64,000 nt of DNA from Chloranthus sessilifolius (GCA_021018995.1 CM037590.1:43588287-43652286), one strand, 5' to 3'; shown: positions 1 through 12,778, counted from the first letter of the stretch. Notes: generated by a model from the letters alone, not told the origin. Numbers and translations are program-made.

Positions 1-78
1 TTAACAAAACCCGTAAAATTTTCCGGACACGCTTGTCGAGGTAAATGAAATTAGGTCAAAATATAGCGGATATTACAA

Positions 79-208
79 ATATAAATCAATCATAACAAAT
101 TTGCCCTCGCTAGGAGAGGAAAATTTGTAAACAACAAGTTTGAGTAGGATATAAATCTAACACAAATCAATCATAACAAATTTTTTCTCGCTAGGAGAGG
201 ATTTTATT
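79..208. repeat. short direct repeat
   Basis: Two copies of about 45 bp begin near 83 and 164. Both contain AATCAATCATAACAAATTT followed by CTCGCTAGGAGAGGA. No coding potential is visible and the parent element is unknown. The rest of 1-724 shows nothing I can classify. Confidence 0.6.
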
Positions 209-726
209 AAAAATGGTAGACCTTACACTTTTAGGTATCGCAATCGATTTCCCGTTAATTACATCAAAATTGAATACGTCTGATTAAAAGCTACTAAATA
301 AAAAAAATAACGTAATTACATCTCTAAAATAAATAAAATTCTAATTCTAATTCTAACTCTTCATCGACATCTTCAATTTGTCATGAGATAGATGCATAGC
401 AGACTATCTTCATCGGAGATTTGAGAAATATGAAATAGGGAACGACAGATGGGAGAACCCCTCCTCCAAAAGTCAGTTCCATTTCATCGAAAAGCACGAG
501 TCATTACTGGAGCAAAAAACTCGTGAACGAGTCTTAAAACGAATTCTTGTTCTCTGATCTCAAAGATGAGTTCGAATACCAAATCCATTCTTCGAGCAAC
601 TGATTATCAAAAGAGTTATCACTTTCAGTGATAGTGTCTAATCATGAGTTAGATATCGGCAAATTTCTTAAAATCTGATGATCATAGATGATTTTATAAT
701 GATTTTACCATTGGAACCAATATCCC

Positions 727-916
727 AAGATTTGGTCAATATATGATAAATTCACTGTTGGATCTCGATAAGATCTCGCAATATGATCGTTTGACCAAAT
801 GTCAACGATTTCACCATTAGATTTGACCAAATTCATAAGATTTGGTCAATATGTAATAAATCCATCGTTGGATCTTATTACGATCTCGCAGTATGATCGT
901 TTGATCAAAAGTCAAC
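727..916. repeat. tandem repeat, about 110-bp period, two copies
   Basis: The block starting AAGATTTGGTCAATAT at 727 recurs at 837. Each copy runs for about 80 bp to GTCAAC, with roughly ten differences between them. The stretch 917-1680 holds AT-rich DNA with no feature I can support. Confidence 0.65.
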
Positions 917-1680
917 AAGTACACCGTTAAAGAATTTTCGATCTCGAGGTTGAGGTCCAAACCCTCATTTGAGAGAGTGATGATCCGAATCGAGAGAAAA
1001 TTTTTAATTATCATAGATAAATATTTTGAGGATTATAGTATGAAATTATTCTTCGGGTTCGTTCTTGCAACCCGTATGAGTATCGAATTCGTGGTTGCAA
1101 TCTGAATGTACTAGGAGTTATACCCATAGTCATTCCCGCATGGCTTAATTATTTTTAAGTACGCAAGAGATTGGATATGAGTCATAACGCGTAATCCCAA
1201 ATTATAATCATACATCCTATTTAGGAAGAGCCGTATCTCTTATCCTAAGCATATCCCTTTTAGGTAAGGGTCGTAGCCCTTATCCTAAATGTTTTAACCC
1301 TAATTTATTCCTCCCATCCACTTTTAAAAATTGAAAATATAAAAAGAAGAAGAAAGGAATCGCCAAAATCTTGAAGATACCCCTAAAGTCTTTTGTCAGT
1401 AGAGTTGGAGATATTTTTGACAGACGTCTCATATCAAAATTTAGGGATCCCTTGTAATGAGGACGGGTCTGCATGTGAAGAAATTGGGTAGTATCCGATA
1501 CAAATCGACCGTCAAAAATATGGTCAAAGGTGCACAAAATCAATGCACCAACTTCTTGGGCGCATCACCTAATACCCATCAAACATAAGCTAAAACGGTC
1601 CAAAAATATGTTCCGTTCTTTTGAATCACTTGCAAAATGGTTGATCCACCTAAAATGATAATGTTTTGAGTTGATCATGC

Positions 1681-1783
1681 CACATGGCATGTGATTTGGG
1701 CAATCGGATGCAGTCCTCTTAGGCTCCAGCCACACATGGCATGTGATTTGGGCAATCGGATGAAGTCCTCTTAGGCTCCGGCC
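1681..1783. repeat. tandem duplication, 52-bp period, of a dispersed repeat
   Basis: A block beginning CACATGGCATGTGATTTGGG at 1681 is repeated almost exactly at 1733. The same motif, in the opposite orientation, occurs near 5715 and 21585, so this is part of a dispersed family rather than a unique sequence. Confidence 0.7.
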
Positions 1784-2213
1784 ACATTTCCCCTCCCTTA
1801 TTATAAATCACTATTTTATAATGTAAATTATACAAGTATTTTAAATTGTTTAGGGATATTTTAGTTATTAAGCTAAAATCTTTTATGGAGAAGTTGTTTT
1901 AACAAACAAAAATAGCTTTGAAGCTACTCTCTAATGACAATTACCAAACATGATCTCCTATAACGAACATTATGCAGGAGGCCACCACAGTCCACGCCCC
2001 TAGGGAGTGGTGCCAAATGCAGCCTTAGTATTCGAGGGATCGATTCTCTCTCTTTGAGGGCGGCGTCGTCCAATTGAAAAGAAAACACCTCCATCTATAG
2101 GAGTACAGGTAATGCCTATTTATTTATTTATTTTTATTTTTTCATCATATTCCCAAATTTAAACTCAAATTTTATTTTTTTATTTTTTAATTTTATTACT
2201 TTTTTAGAATTTT

Positions 2214-4875
2214 TGTGACAGCCCAAATTTTTGCACCCGAAAATCCGTGCCATCAGGATCATACTCTGGATGATCCCCAAGACAAATCACGAAGTGTCTG
2301 CTCGTATGGCGGAAACCAAGCAGATACTGTCCAGCAGTGGTAGATCAAGTCATTATATAAGACTTTTTTTTTAAAATGAAAGAAGCAGTAAAAAGTACAT
2401 GTATATGTATATATCAAGGGAATATACATCTTCAAAAAGGAACCAAGAAGAACCACTGGTGATGGACATCCATCACCCAAACAATGGTTCCTGCTAGTAG
2501 TTCCTATAGAATGTATAATAATACAAGAAAAAGAAAACATCTACAGAAAGTGGCCACCAGGCACACAATAATCCAGAGTATCATACAAAAATCTCAAAAA
2601 AATAAAAGACTCAAGTACCCAGACCAAGGATAAAAATCGTCTGCCTAGACGTCAGTCTCCTCGTCCTCAGCCTCAGCCTCTAAATCAGGCTGGTAGTCAG
2701 AGTCACTCTTAGTGCCGGGAGCTCTAGCCTCAGAACCTATAATTGTTGTAGAAAATAGGGTGAGCTAACCATCTAAGCTCAGTAGAAGAATTTTAGTTAA
2801 AATTACATCTTAATTGTAAAACATGGTTACATAAGATATGAACAGAACTGAACAGATGCAAACAGATGTTTCATATATGCAGAATTTATCAAAGCAGACA
2901 TATCTTATCAGAGTTTACAGAATGTGATGCATATAGTATTTAATGACTTAGAATAATAAACTTAAATAACTCTCGTGAGTATAGCACGTGGTAGCCAGAT
3001 TTGGTCCGATGGGTAATCCCGACCATCATCATTCACATGAACAATTTCATAAATGCAATAATGCCTCAACTACGGAGTGCAATTGTGTTGAGGATTTCCA
3101 AGCAGATGCACGATTGTGCCAAAAACGGATATACCGTCGAGTCGGTGGGATTCGTCAAAGTATTAAACCTCAAATCACATGCAGACATATTATACTTACC
3201 AGAAATCAGATGACAGATGACATATAACAGGTGTCAGATAGCAGGAGTCAGATATATAACAGAGTTGTACGTCACACATATGCTAAACATAACTGGAAAG
3301 TAAAATCAGACTATGCAGTCACATGCAGAATATTTGGAATCCATGAGATCAAAAATAAATGCAATTTCAGTTGAATTTCCCTACCTCAGGTCAGACCTTT
3401 TCTAAGCAAATCCAAAACTCTTTAAGGCATCATGGTTCGACCCTAGACCATAAATATAGCATACTAAGTGTCAGGTATGTCAGATCATTAACTGACACTA
3501 TGTCTAGCAGCTCAAATTTCACAAATTCCAGATAGGTCAAAAATAGGGGTGATTGATCGATCAACACCTTGATTGATCGATCAATCCCCTCCAAATACTC
3601 ACAGGCAACAGAGTTAATTGATCGATCAATAGCCTCTATCGATCGATCACCTCCTATCATTGATCGATCAATACTTCAATTGATCGATTAATAGATCCTT
3701 ACCTTTCACAATTTACAGAGGAAAATTTGATCGATCACTAGCTCAGTTGATCGATCAATCTGTCTCATTGATCGATCACCAACCTATATTTTCAAACTTC
3801 CCTCTTCCTGTTCTCATTGCCACTTTATACAGATTGATCGATCAATGCCCTCATTGCTCGATCAATACACACTAGTGATCGATCAATACCCTTATTGATC
3901 GATCAATCTTTGCCATTGATCGATCACTCTCTCTGTGATCGATCAACCCTCAAAATTGATTGATCAATTAGTGAATTGATTGATCAATAACCCTCAGGCA
4001 CAGAACTTTCAAGCAATTGCCTCCACTATTCCTACTTAAGCCTTATACGAATTGATCGATCAATGCCTCCCATTGATCGATCAATGCCTCTCATTAATCG
4101 ATCAATCCAGTATTGATCGATCAATAATGACAATTCTCTGTCATTAATGGAGGTCACTTGTTTGACCTATTTTCAAACCTTTTCTTCATTAATGGTTTCT
4201 AACCATCTCTACACACACATAAACATAGTATAAGGGGCGTTAATCTTGCCCAACTTAAATGCAAAGGCTCACCTCTATTTGGGCCCTTTCGGGGTCTCGG
4301 CAAACGCAATCCGAGAAGGTTTCGGATCCGACTCTCGGAGTTTATCGCCGGTATGACTATGACAAAGAGATTATCGGCTCCGGTTCAGCACGCAGAGGCC
4401 TCACACATACTTAGACTATATGTGAGCTCGTCCTATTGAACTCTCCATACCCTAACTCTGATTGACGCACGATCTCGGGTATCTCTAACCCTGTTTCCTC
4501 GAAGAACTCACTCAGAACCCAACCTAGCTACAGAGTTTTTCAGGTCAAGAAGGAAGAGGAAGATGAAATTTAGGTATGTAACTCTTCTTCCTTCTCTTAT
4601 AAGCCAAGGAAACTGAAATATCTCTGATATTTCAGTTTTCCCCTATTTTAAACTCCGGTGTGGAGCACGAACACGATCTCTATGGCATAACATGCCGCAT
4701 CGACGTCCTACATGACTCGGACTTAAGCAAGAGGTCACAAATGACCTCATCTAACTACAGGTTAATATTATTTCTAATAATATTAATTACAAATTTTTAA
4801 ATCTGTCTAGATTTTCGTGTCGGGCACGCATATCGAAACAGTCGAATTCTTGTTCGAGATTTTAGGGCTATTACA
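2214..4875. mobile_element. solo LTR, probably of a Ty3/gypsy chromovirus (Del/Tekay type)
   Basis: A 2,662-bp unit starts TGTGACAGCCC and ends GGGCTATTACA, so it has TG...CA ends. It is flanked by a perfect 5-bp duplication ATTTT (2209-2213 and 4876-4880). It has no coding region. Very long LTRs with TGT(G/C)ACGRCCC-like starts and GGNYNTTACA ends are known in Del/Tekay chromoviruses. The 44676-47685 unit has matching ends. I infer a solo LTR left by recombination between the two LTRs of a full element. The family assignment rests on the end sequences and length only. The perfect target duplication suggests moderate age. Confidence 0.72.
3546..4126. repeat. array of TGATCGATCA palindromes inside the solo LTR
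   Basis: About 20 copies of the palindrome TTGATCGATCAA, or close variants, are scattered over 580 bp at irregular spacing, separated by unrelated short C/T-rich spacers. The flanks of the array lack the motif. See the findings for the parallel array at 13399-13985. Confidence 0.85.
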
Positions 4876-5036
4876 ATTTTTGTTTTTATGGTTGTGTAGA
4901 TCCTCCCATTCCTTTTTAGAAAAAAAATGCAAAGCATACTTAGAGCTCTCAAGCTCTTAGTTGACCGGTCTGGCCCAGCAGGATATTTGGGTGTATAAGT
5001 TGGGCCCTAACCTAGGTAAATTAAGCACGTTTCAAC

Positions 5037-5228
5037 TAGGGCTGTGCAATTTTTGGACCGAACTATCCAAACCGACCGAAGCGGACTGAACTGTCGGGCT
5101 TGGTCTGGTTTGGACGGGTACTGATTTGGGTTTAGTTTAGAAAAAGGAAAACCGAAAAGTTTGGTTTGGTTTCGGTTCCAAGGCTCCCCAAGCCGAAACC
5201 GACCGAACCCAACCAACTGTAGTTTGTA

Positions 5229-5291
<63 letters not shown>

Positions 5292-5591
5292 GGGGGTTTT
5301 GATTAATTTTAAAGGGTATTTAAGTAAAATGCATATTTTTTTTATAAAACCCTACCCTTGTCTTTAGCCTATTTCTAAATCCTAAAGTAGTAAAGTGCAA
5401 CTTATAGGAAAATCGGTTCAGAAGTTGAGAAAATTTTGATGTGCAAGTAGAACTTATAGGAAATCAAAACCGATTGAAACAAATCGAATCGAATCGAAAC
5501 GGGTTGGTTTGGTTAGGTTTGAAAATCTAGAAACCGATTTGGTTTGTGGTTTTGGTCCAAAACCGACCAAACCGAACTGAAAACACCCCTA
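5037..5591. mobile_element. hAT-type MITE
   Basis: The unit starts TAGGGCTGTGCA and ends AAACACCCCTA, giving an imperfect terminal inverted repeat of the hAT kind. The flanks GTTTCAAC (5029-5036) and GTTTCAGC (5592-5599) match at 7 of 8 positions, as expected for the 8-bp hAT target duplication. The interior is rich in CGGTTTGG/CCAAACCG-like repeats and contains a TA microsatellite. No transposase is encoded, so it is non-autonomous. A related unit lies at 19486-19830. Confidence 0.75.
5227..5286. repeat. (TA)n microsatellite
   Basis: An almost pure TA run of about 55 bp lies inside the hAT MITE. Long ORFs that cross it translate only as Tyr-Ile repeats and are not genes. Confidence 0.95.
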
Positions 5592-5689
5592 GTTTCAGCC
5601 CAGGTTAAATCAGGTCGGGCTTTGACTAGGTATCCCAAAATTGGGGCCAAGTTTAACCTTATATTATATAAATTATAAGATAAATAGGG

Positions 5690-6010
5690 AAATGCAGCCT
5701 TGGAGGGTTGCACCCGGATGCCAAATCACATGCCATGTGGCATGATCAATCCAAATATACCCGCTTTGATTTGATCAACCATGTGACATGTGATAGTAAG
5801 AACAATATATATTTTTTAATTATTATTATTATATATATTTTTTAAATTTAACTTTTCTAACTTCCATTTGATGGGTCAAAGATAAGATGATATCCCAGAA
5901 ATTTGATCCATTGATTTTATCAACATTTGACCATATTTTTAACGGTGGATATGCTTCAGATAGAGCCCAAATTTTTCAAGTGATATTTAATTGATGTTAT
6001 CCAAGTTGCC
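5690..6010. repeat. dispersed repeat with ACATGCCATGTGGCATG palindrome
   Basis: This block shares a run of similar segments, in the same order, with 21540-21840: the GCATGC-like palindrome, then TTTGATGG(G/A)TCAAAGATAAG, then a CATTTGACCA segment. Part of it also matches 1610-1790 in reverse. Ends could not be defined. The following 6011-6860 is AT-rich, with a GGGTC/GACCC-rich stretch (6268-6545) that looks like a worn member of the hAT MITE family. Confidence 0.5.
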
Positions 6011-6859
6011 GGGAACCCAATCCTCATGATCAGTGCAATATGGTGGCCAGATTGTTTGGGTGCAGCCCTCAAGGATACATTCGGATGCATAACCTCAGGC
6101 CTCATATAATAATTAAATATTCATATCATCATCACAGCCCTCGACCACCTATATGGGGTCAGATTTCCAAGTCCTATGTCTTTACTGTTTCTAATCAACG
6201 CCAAGTTCTTTGGAACTTCGTAAGCCTTCATATGGCTTCCTACGACTTCCCTCTAGGTATTTAATGGTAAAGCTGTCAATGGGTCAAAATTTTGGTTCCC
6301 TAATGGGAAAATGGCGTATGCTTGACCCGACGCATGACCCAACCAGGAAAAACCTACTATTTTTCATGTTTTTTTATATACAATATGGATTGGGTGGGTA
6401 AACCCGACCCAATTATTGTCTGACGAGTCGACCTGATCATACTCGAGGATCTGATTTGGATGTCTCATGCCCGACCCAACAAGCCAAGTTTATGTTCCCA
6501 GCTTGATAAAATATCAGGTCGGGTCAAATATTCGGTCAACCCCTCTCGACAAAGCCTATTCACTGGCCACCCTCTTGACGTACTTTCATGTGCATGTAAC
6601 ATCTTAGCCCTTCCATAACAAGATCACCTTCGTGCCTCCAAGGAACATATCTAAGCTATCTCAAGTGACATTTTAGCTCCCCTTCCCAATGGGCACCTTA
6701 TTAAAATGCTGTATATTAACATGTTTAAAATTGTTAAGAAGCCTTCGATTTATACCCAAAAATAATAATTATTTTTTTCAAAAAAGATACTTGCCTCCAG
6801 GATTATTGAAAAGTATTAATGTTCGAAAACCAATAAAACCCATTGATTGTTTGGAATCA

Positions 6860-7110
6860 GGCCAGGGTCAGCGTTTTATTCTATGCGACATAGATCCCAA
6901 AAAAAATGGCCCTAAAATCACATGCCACACATCACGCTCCAACATGATTTTAAGATATTGTTTTAGATCCATGCCATGTGAAATAGAAAAAGGACCATTT
7001 GATGGTAAGATCATAGTCTCATGATCTATTGCGTGGAAGCTTGAGGTAAAAAAGAATCTCTATCATCTCATTTCAAGCCGTCAAATGTGTTCATTAGGTT
7101 TCAGACATTG
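6860..7110. repeat. member of a dispersed foldback repeat family
   Basis: It carries the marks of a family seen many times in this window: a CACATGGCAT/ATGCCATGTG motif, CATTTGATGGTAAG and ATGATCTATTG. Other copies are at 19.86-20.96, 22.56, 39.9, 54.66 and 56.81 kb. Here only one arm is clear. Between 7111 and 7213 I see nothing. Confidence 0.45.
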
Positions 7111-7213
7111 GCTCTTTTAGCAATCCACTTGGCGGGAACAAAGGTATCCTTTAGAAAATGGGGCGGGGCCATTGCTTGCACATGATAAGTTGCCTTGTGG
7201 ATAATTTAAAAGG

Positions 7214-7500
7214 AAGACCTTGTATCGCCTCTTTTAAAAAATAATAAATAAATAAATAAATTTAAACAATCGATAGCGACTCTTTAAATAGTCGGTACCG
7301 ACCGACTCTTTAGATAGTTGCCATCGACTGTTTAAAATTTTTCTTTTTTTTTAAACAGTCGATGGCGACTGTTTAAAGAGTCGGTATCGATTGTTTAAAG
7401 AGTTGCTATCGCCTCTTTAAACAATCGGTACCAACTGTTTAAAGAATCGGCATTGATTGTTTTAAATTTTTTTTTTTTTTTTAAAGAGGCGATATCACCT
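7214..7500. repeat. foldback element with repeated TTTAAACAGTCG/CGACTGTTTAAA motifs
   Basis: The left end (TATCGCCTCTTTTAAAAAA, from 7224) is repeated in inverse at the right end (AAAGAGGCGATATC, about 7482-7496). The interior consists of about eight alternating direct and inverted copies of a TTTAAA(G/C)A-GTCGG unit. This fits the sub-terminal repeat region of a CACTA-like or Mutator-like non-autonomous element. No target duplication was found. Confidence 0.5.
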
Positions 7501-7661
7501 TTTTTCATGTCTATCTTTAACAGTATCGATTTTATATTGTGGCCTTCAAATTAGATGGCATAGATCCTGTTTCACGTCATGTAAATATAAAAAAGTACAA
7601 ATATTTAAAATTTTAAATTATGTAGAACGAAAAAATATATAAGAAGGGTCTCTAGCCGAGA

Positions 7662-7727
7662 AGGTGTATCTGATAGGATTAATTTGGTAAATAAGGTGTA
7701 TCTGACAGGGTTAATCCGGTAAATTTC
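7662..7727. repeat. 32-bp tandem duplication
   Basis: GGTGTATCTGATAGG-TTAAT and GGTGTATCTGACAGG-TTAAT stand side by side, each followed by GGTAAAT. The surrounding 7501-8083 holds no other feature I can support. Confidence 0.6.
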
Positions 7728-8080
7728 CCTAAATAATAGGATAGAGATTGTATATCTTCTCAGTCAATTATACCAAAATCTAGAAAAAGTGCAATATATT
7801 CAAATTAATCTTTGCGCCAAATATCTTTAGAAAGTGTCATCTGCACCTAACATTTAGCCTTTGAATTTAGATTCAACCTTGGGGAATTTTTTCATTGAGC
7901 AATTCAGAAATCATTCGTCAAAATCAAACTTCGCATCATATTTATTTATTAGCAAAACATTTTCAAATGAGTCGAGGAGTCTCTGAATATTGGGCATGTG
8001 AAGATCATTGACCAAATCTAATGTGGCATGACACTTAGAACTTTTGTTGTCCTTTTTAGCTTAAGTAAGGTTCTTTAACT

Positions 8081-8083
<3 letters not shown>

Positions 8084-8134
<51 letters not shown>
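8084..8134. repeat. (TA)n microsatellite
   Basis: Pure TA run of about 50 bp. Confidence 0.95.
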
Positions 8135-8137
<3 letters not shown>

Positions 8138-8444
8138 AATCTACATGTACTACTACACTTTTTGGATTGATAGCTACATTAAACATTTAAACGTAGTTTT
8201 ATAACAAAGTTGCTATCAATGTTTTATTATGCAATTTTTCAAAGGACTTTAACCAAGGCTAAGGAACCAATATAAAAGTGCAATTTAATTGGGCCATGAA
8301 AGTATAATTGCATGTGGATAAATTGCATCACAGGTTCGACCCAGCATACACATGAAAATAAATACGGAAAGAACAAACAATATGAGCTACAATTCGTCTT
8401 ACTCAAGGAATTTCTGATTTCCTCGTGGCCGTCCATTTAAAGGA

Positions 8445-8610
8445 TTTTGACCCGGTGGCGGTAGTCGCCATGGTTACAATTATTGAGTTTAGTCCCACAT
8501 CGGACAATCATAACCTTTCTATCCTCTTATAAGATTGCAGGCCTATCTATTGATTGTCAATTGATTTGAGTTGGATATCCAAATTTAAATATGGTATCCT
8601 AACAGGGAAA
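8445..8610 (+). mobile_element. worn LTR or TRIM-like remnant
   Basis: It contains AGTCCCACATCGGACAATC, a motif common in plant LTRs and TRIM elements, and about 110 bp later ATGGTATCCTAACAGGG, which resembles a tRNA-Met primer-binding site next to an LTR end. Neither a second LTR nor a target duplication was seen. From 8611 to 9054 nothing else is recognisable. Confidence 0.35.
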
Positions 8611-9049
8611 AGATCTTGTTGACTTCGTCCCATATTTACTAGGTTGTTTTACCTAAAATTTTGAGACTGGATAATCTTTCACATAAACCATTTCCAAGTA
8701 TAAATTAAATGGTCCATCACCAACGTCAAATGAATTAAATGGTCCAATGATCTGAAGATTTAGATGAAAAAAAATATCTCGATTGCTTGATTGAATGCAA
8801 CCAACATCGTTTTAAATTAACAGTATCCTAATTTTACATGGTTGACATAATTTTAGACCCATTTACTATTTTTTTTCAAATCTAGTAATTACTTTGAATC
8901 ATTCGATGAAGATATTGTCTTCGTCTCAATCTTTTACAACATAGATCCTTACATCCTCGCCATGATATCAACTAGTAGACGGCATTACAAGAGTCTCAAA
9001 ATGTGACCATGAACCAAGTCACTTGCTGCTTAACCACTTATGTAATATC

Positions 9050-9054
<5 letters not shown>

Positions 9055-9096
<42 letters not shown>
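9055..9096. repeat. (TA)n microsatellite
   Basis: Pure TA run that ends directly at GGGAGCCGG, which precedes the palindrome at 9120. Confidence 0.95.
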
Positions 9097-9099
<3 letters not shown>

Positions 9100-9119
9100 A
9101 GCCGGTTAGGTCCTTTATT

Positions 9120-9140
9120 GGAGGACGGTCACCGTCCTCC
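9120..9140. repeat. 21-bp near-perfect palindrome
   Basis: GGAGGACGGT and ACCGTCCTCC are exact inverted repeats separated by one base. They stand in AT-rich DNA just after a TA microsatellite. The following 9141-10169 is AT-rich with no gene; a GAGAGAGAGA stretch lies near 9465. Confidence 0.85.
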
Positions 9141-10169
9141 AAGATCCACGTGGAGCACAAGTGGACGGTATAGATCAATATTAAAAAAAAAAAAAAGAAA
9201 TTTGAAAAAAACTTTTTAAACCCACAAGTTAAAGTTTGACGGGTTTCATTGGTTTACATTTCACGGATCAAAAAACAGACGATGGAGATGAGTTTTTAAA
9301 TTTTTTTTTATTTTAAAATGATCTAAGCAATGCACCCGAGCTTCATATATATATAATATGACTCGAGCTATTATTGACTGCATGCTATGTTAATTGACTT
9401 TTAAAGCTGATTAATGTAATATGCAGCCGCTAAGAACTTGGGTCATAAGCTTATAACCCATATTCGAGAGAGAGAGATCATTTTCATATACATTCAACAT
9501 TTCTATAGTGTGACTCAGTGCAATCAACACCTTTAAAACAAATGCCTAAATTGATTTTACAGATTAACATGGTAGCCATTTGTTTTCAAATCATTTAAGT
9601 GCTCGGAATCACACATGAAGATGTTTTCTAATGCAATCAACCCTGAACAAACTAACAAACAGAAGGCACGAAGGGAGAGAAACAAAGTCAACAAATTAAA
9701 AACGAAATTTCAATACCTGAAAAAATTAAATAATAACAAATAAATAAAGAATTGACTCTCCTAACTCTTTCAAGTTTTTCTATTAATTCATAGTAACTAA
9801 TATTTGAAACATATTTCTACCAATAAAATGATAAGAAATCCAATGGAATTAACTCAACCTCACAAAATCGGCTTATAAGGTGAGGAGTGCCCAGCTTATA
9901 TATATAGCTCAAGACCTCCAAGCCAACAGGGAATGTAGACTATTCTAGCCCGCCCCCGCACATGTTGGCAAAATTGAGTCAAGCCAAATCATGCGGATAA
10001 TTGAATTGGGTGACACAGAGTGGAGAAACACCTGCTTTGACACATCTAATCCTTTTTATGCACCAATCATCCACCTGCACACAACAATAAATTAGAAGAT
10101 TACTAAATTAAGCAGTAAATTTGATTTCCCTAACTTAATTATTCGTTTTTTTTTTTTAATAAGAGGGTA

Positions 10170-10617
10170 AGTTAGATATTTAAAAGCTTAAAACTTGTGT
10201 CTTTTCCAAAGAAGTGTATTTTTTCGAAGTTATGTATTATTTCAAAAGAAGTGTCTTTCTAAAGTGATGTGTCTTTTTAAAAGAAGCGTCTTTCGAAAGT
10301 GTGTGTCTTTTCAAAAGAAGGATTTTCCATTTAGGAAATCTAAAATTATTGTTTTCCCTTCTCTCTGGTTCTGTCTTTAAAGGTCTTGAACTTTTGACTA
10401 GAGCGTTATTGCAATATTTAGTGTTCGGATAGCGTGAACGGATTCACCAAATCCTTCACAAGAATATATAGTCAGTTCTTTGTATCCTGAAACCAGTTTG
10501 TCGGTAACTTGTTGGTGACCACTTTGTTGAAGTGGTGGGGGCAAATATTGGTGTAAAGACAATAATACTTCTCATGCCTCAGATCACTTTCTTGTATTAT
10601 TTTGGGTCTCTATTTCA
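10170..10617 (+). repeat. 5' LTR of the old copia element
   Basis: It aligns with 17603-18107 through shared blocks such as AAAACTTGTGTCTTTTCCAA and GTGTTCGGATAGC. The 3' copy has about 50 extra bases. Both LTRs hold a string of short CTTTTCAAAAGAAG-type repeats near the start. Confidence 0.8.
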
Positions 10618-12778
10618 TCATTTTTTTTAACAATTTTAAACCAATATTATGGCCCATATCACAGCCTTGACTACTCCCACGTTGCCCAACAACATCAACA
10701 AGTTGGATAGTTTCAATAGTTTGAACTTCAAAAGGTGGCAACAAAAGTTATATTTTTTGTTGACCACATTGATAGTTGTGTACGTCTTCACCAATCTATG
10801 CCCGACTGTTACCGAATCGTCAACTCTCAATAAAGGTCGTAGAAAGCAGAAATGGGAAGAAAAGGACTACACTTGTAAGGGCTATATTCTCAATGCATTA
10901 TCAGATTCGTTGTTCGACGTTTATCGCTACAACGCTTCACAGGAACTCTAGGATGCACTTGAGAAGAAATACAAAACTAAAGATGCATGGTATAATTATG
11001 ACATTATCAAACAAATTTTCAATTTGAAGATGATTGATGATAAACCTTTTCTTAACCAAGTGCATGATTTTTAAGTAGTTATTAACTGTATGATTACTAG
11101 TGGTTCTCACTTCGATAAGAATTTTCTGATTGTTATAATAATCGCCAAGTTGCCTCTATCTTGGAAGGATTACCAAAAACCCTTAAGGGTCTGTTTGGTT
11201 TCTGGAAATGAGGGGAAATAAGGGAAAGCCCATATGCGACAAATACATTATCGAGATTCCCGTTATTTTGATGACATACGACGAGTCGGAAATTACCTTC
11301 TATAGAAGATCCTCTCCTGCATTTACGTATTGAGAAAAAATCCCGAACTAGGGACAAAATCGAATATTACATTGATATGACATTAATTGAGTTTAAGGTC
11401 ATTAGTGGACGGTAAAAAAAAAGGAAGATTGGATATTCTCACTCCAAAGAAAATAAGAAACTCATCAAGACCATGATACCGAAGAATGGTGCTTAAGCAT
11501 TTCAAACGAGATTGTCACCACTTCAATAAACTGAATAATCAAGTGAATGAGGTGGAAGAGAAGAATAATTTTCTAGGCATTCTCTCGGAAGTCAATATGG
11601 TTGGTGACATCAATGAATGGTGAATCGACACGGGTGCCATAAAACATGTGTGTAATAATCGTGACATGCTTGTCACATATGAAAAAGCTGATAATGATCA
11701 AGATCTCTTCATGGAAAACTCATCTACAGCAAAGATCATAGGGCTTGAGAAATTAAAATTAAATTTCACGTTTGGAAAAGTCGTGATGCTTATTGATGTG
11801 CTCCATGTACCTAAAACTCGTAAGAATCTTAAATCTGGTGATTTACTAATCAAGCATGATTTCAAACTTGTATTTGAATAAGATAATTTTATTTTATCCA
11901 AGAATGATGAATTTGTTAGAAAAGGATATGCCATGGAGGCATGTTCAAACTGAATGTAACTGATCAAATCAATGAAATTTCTCATTCTTCTGACTTGGTA
12001 TCTCTTTCAAATTTATAACATAATAAATTAGAACATGCTAATTGTAGATTTATGAAATGTGTGGCTAGCTTAGATCTAATTCCCAAACATAAAATTTTCG
12101 ATAGTAGTGTCTGTTGTGTATGTGCTAAGACCAAAATTACTAGGAAGGCCTTTCTTAGTGTTAAGAGAAATTTGTGTGTATTAGATCTATTACACACTGA
12201 TATTTGCTATTTGAATAATATTTCTACTAGAGGAGAGAACGGTATTTTATTACTTTTATAGACGATTTTTTAAGATATACTCATATATATTTATTAAACA
12301 CTAAAAATAAGGCTTTTAAAATTTTAAGATATATAAAGCTTTAGTAGAAAATCAATTAAATAAAAAGATAAAAGTCATTAGATCTGATATGAGTGGAGAA
12401 TACATGTCAAATGAGTTTTTCGAATTCTGTGAAGTAAATGAAATTTGTCATGAGGTGACAATCCCTTACACACCACAACAAAATGGAGTTGCGAAAAGAA
12501 GAAATAGTACATTAGTAGAAGTGAATAATGTAATATTGGTCAACGCTAATTTAAATAAAAAATTATTGGGTGAAGCATTGTTAACTGCTACACATGTTTT
12601 GAATAGAATTTCATATAAGAATGTTATGATTTGAATTTTATGTCTTTGATACACCTAAAATATGTGTATGTGCTTAATATTGTATTTCCCGCATGCCGTG
12701 ACTTTTCAAAAAATTTTAAATAAAAATATATGTTTTGGTTTTTCAAGCTCTTATATTTATTTTCATCATTAATTGACA

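Noticed and set aside
3546-4126. CRISPR-like array
   Set aside because: The repeats are 10-12 bp palindromes at irregular spacing in plant DNA inside an LTR; they lack CRISPR repeat length, regular spacers and cas genes.
5007-5367. ORFs of 68 and 94 codons on both strands with Tyr-Ile runs
   Set aside because: They are translations of the TA microsatellite and the hAT MITE around it.
6689-7024. 111-codon ORF on the + strand
   Set aside because: It runs through a dispersed foldback repeat, has no domain and no gene-like composition.
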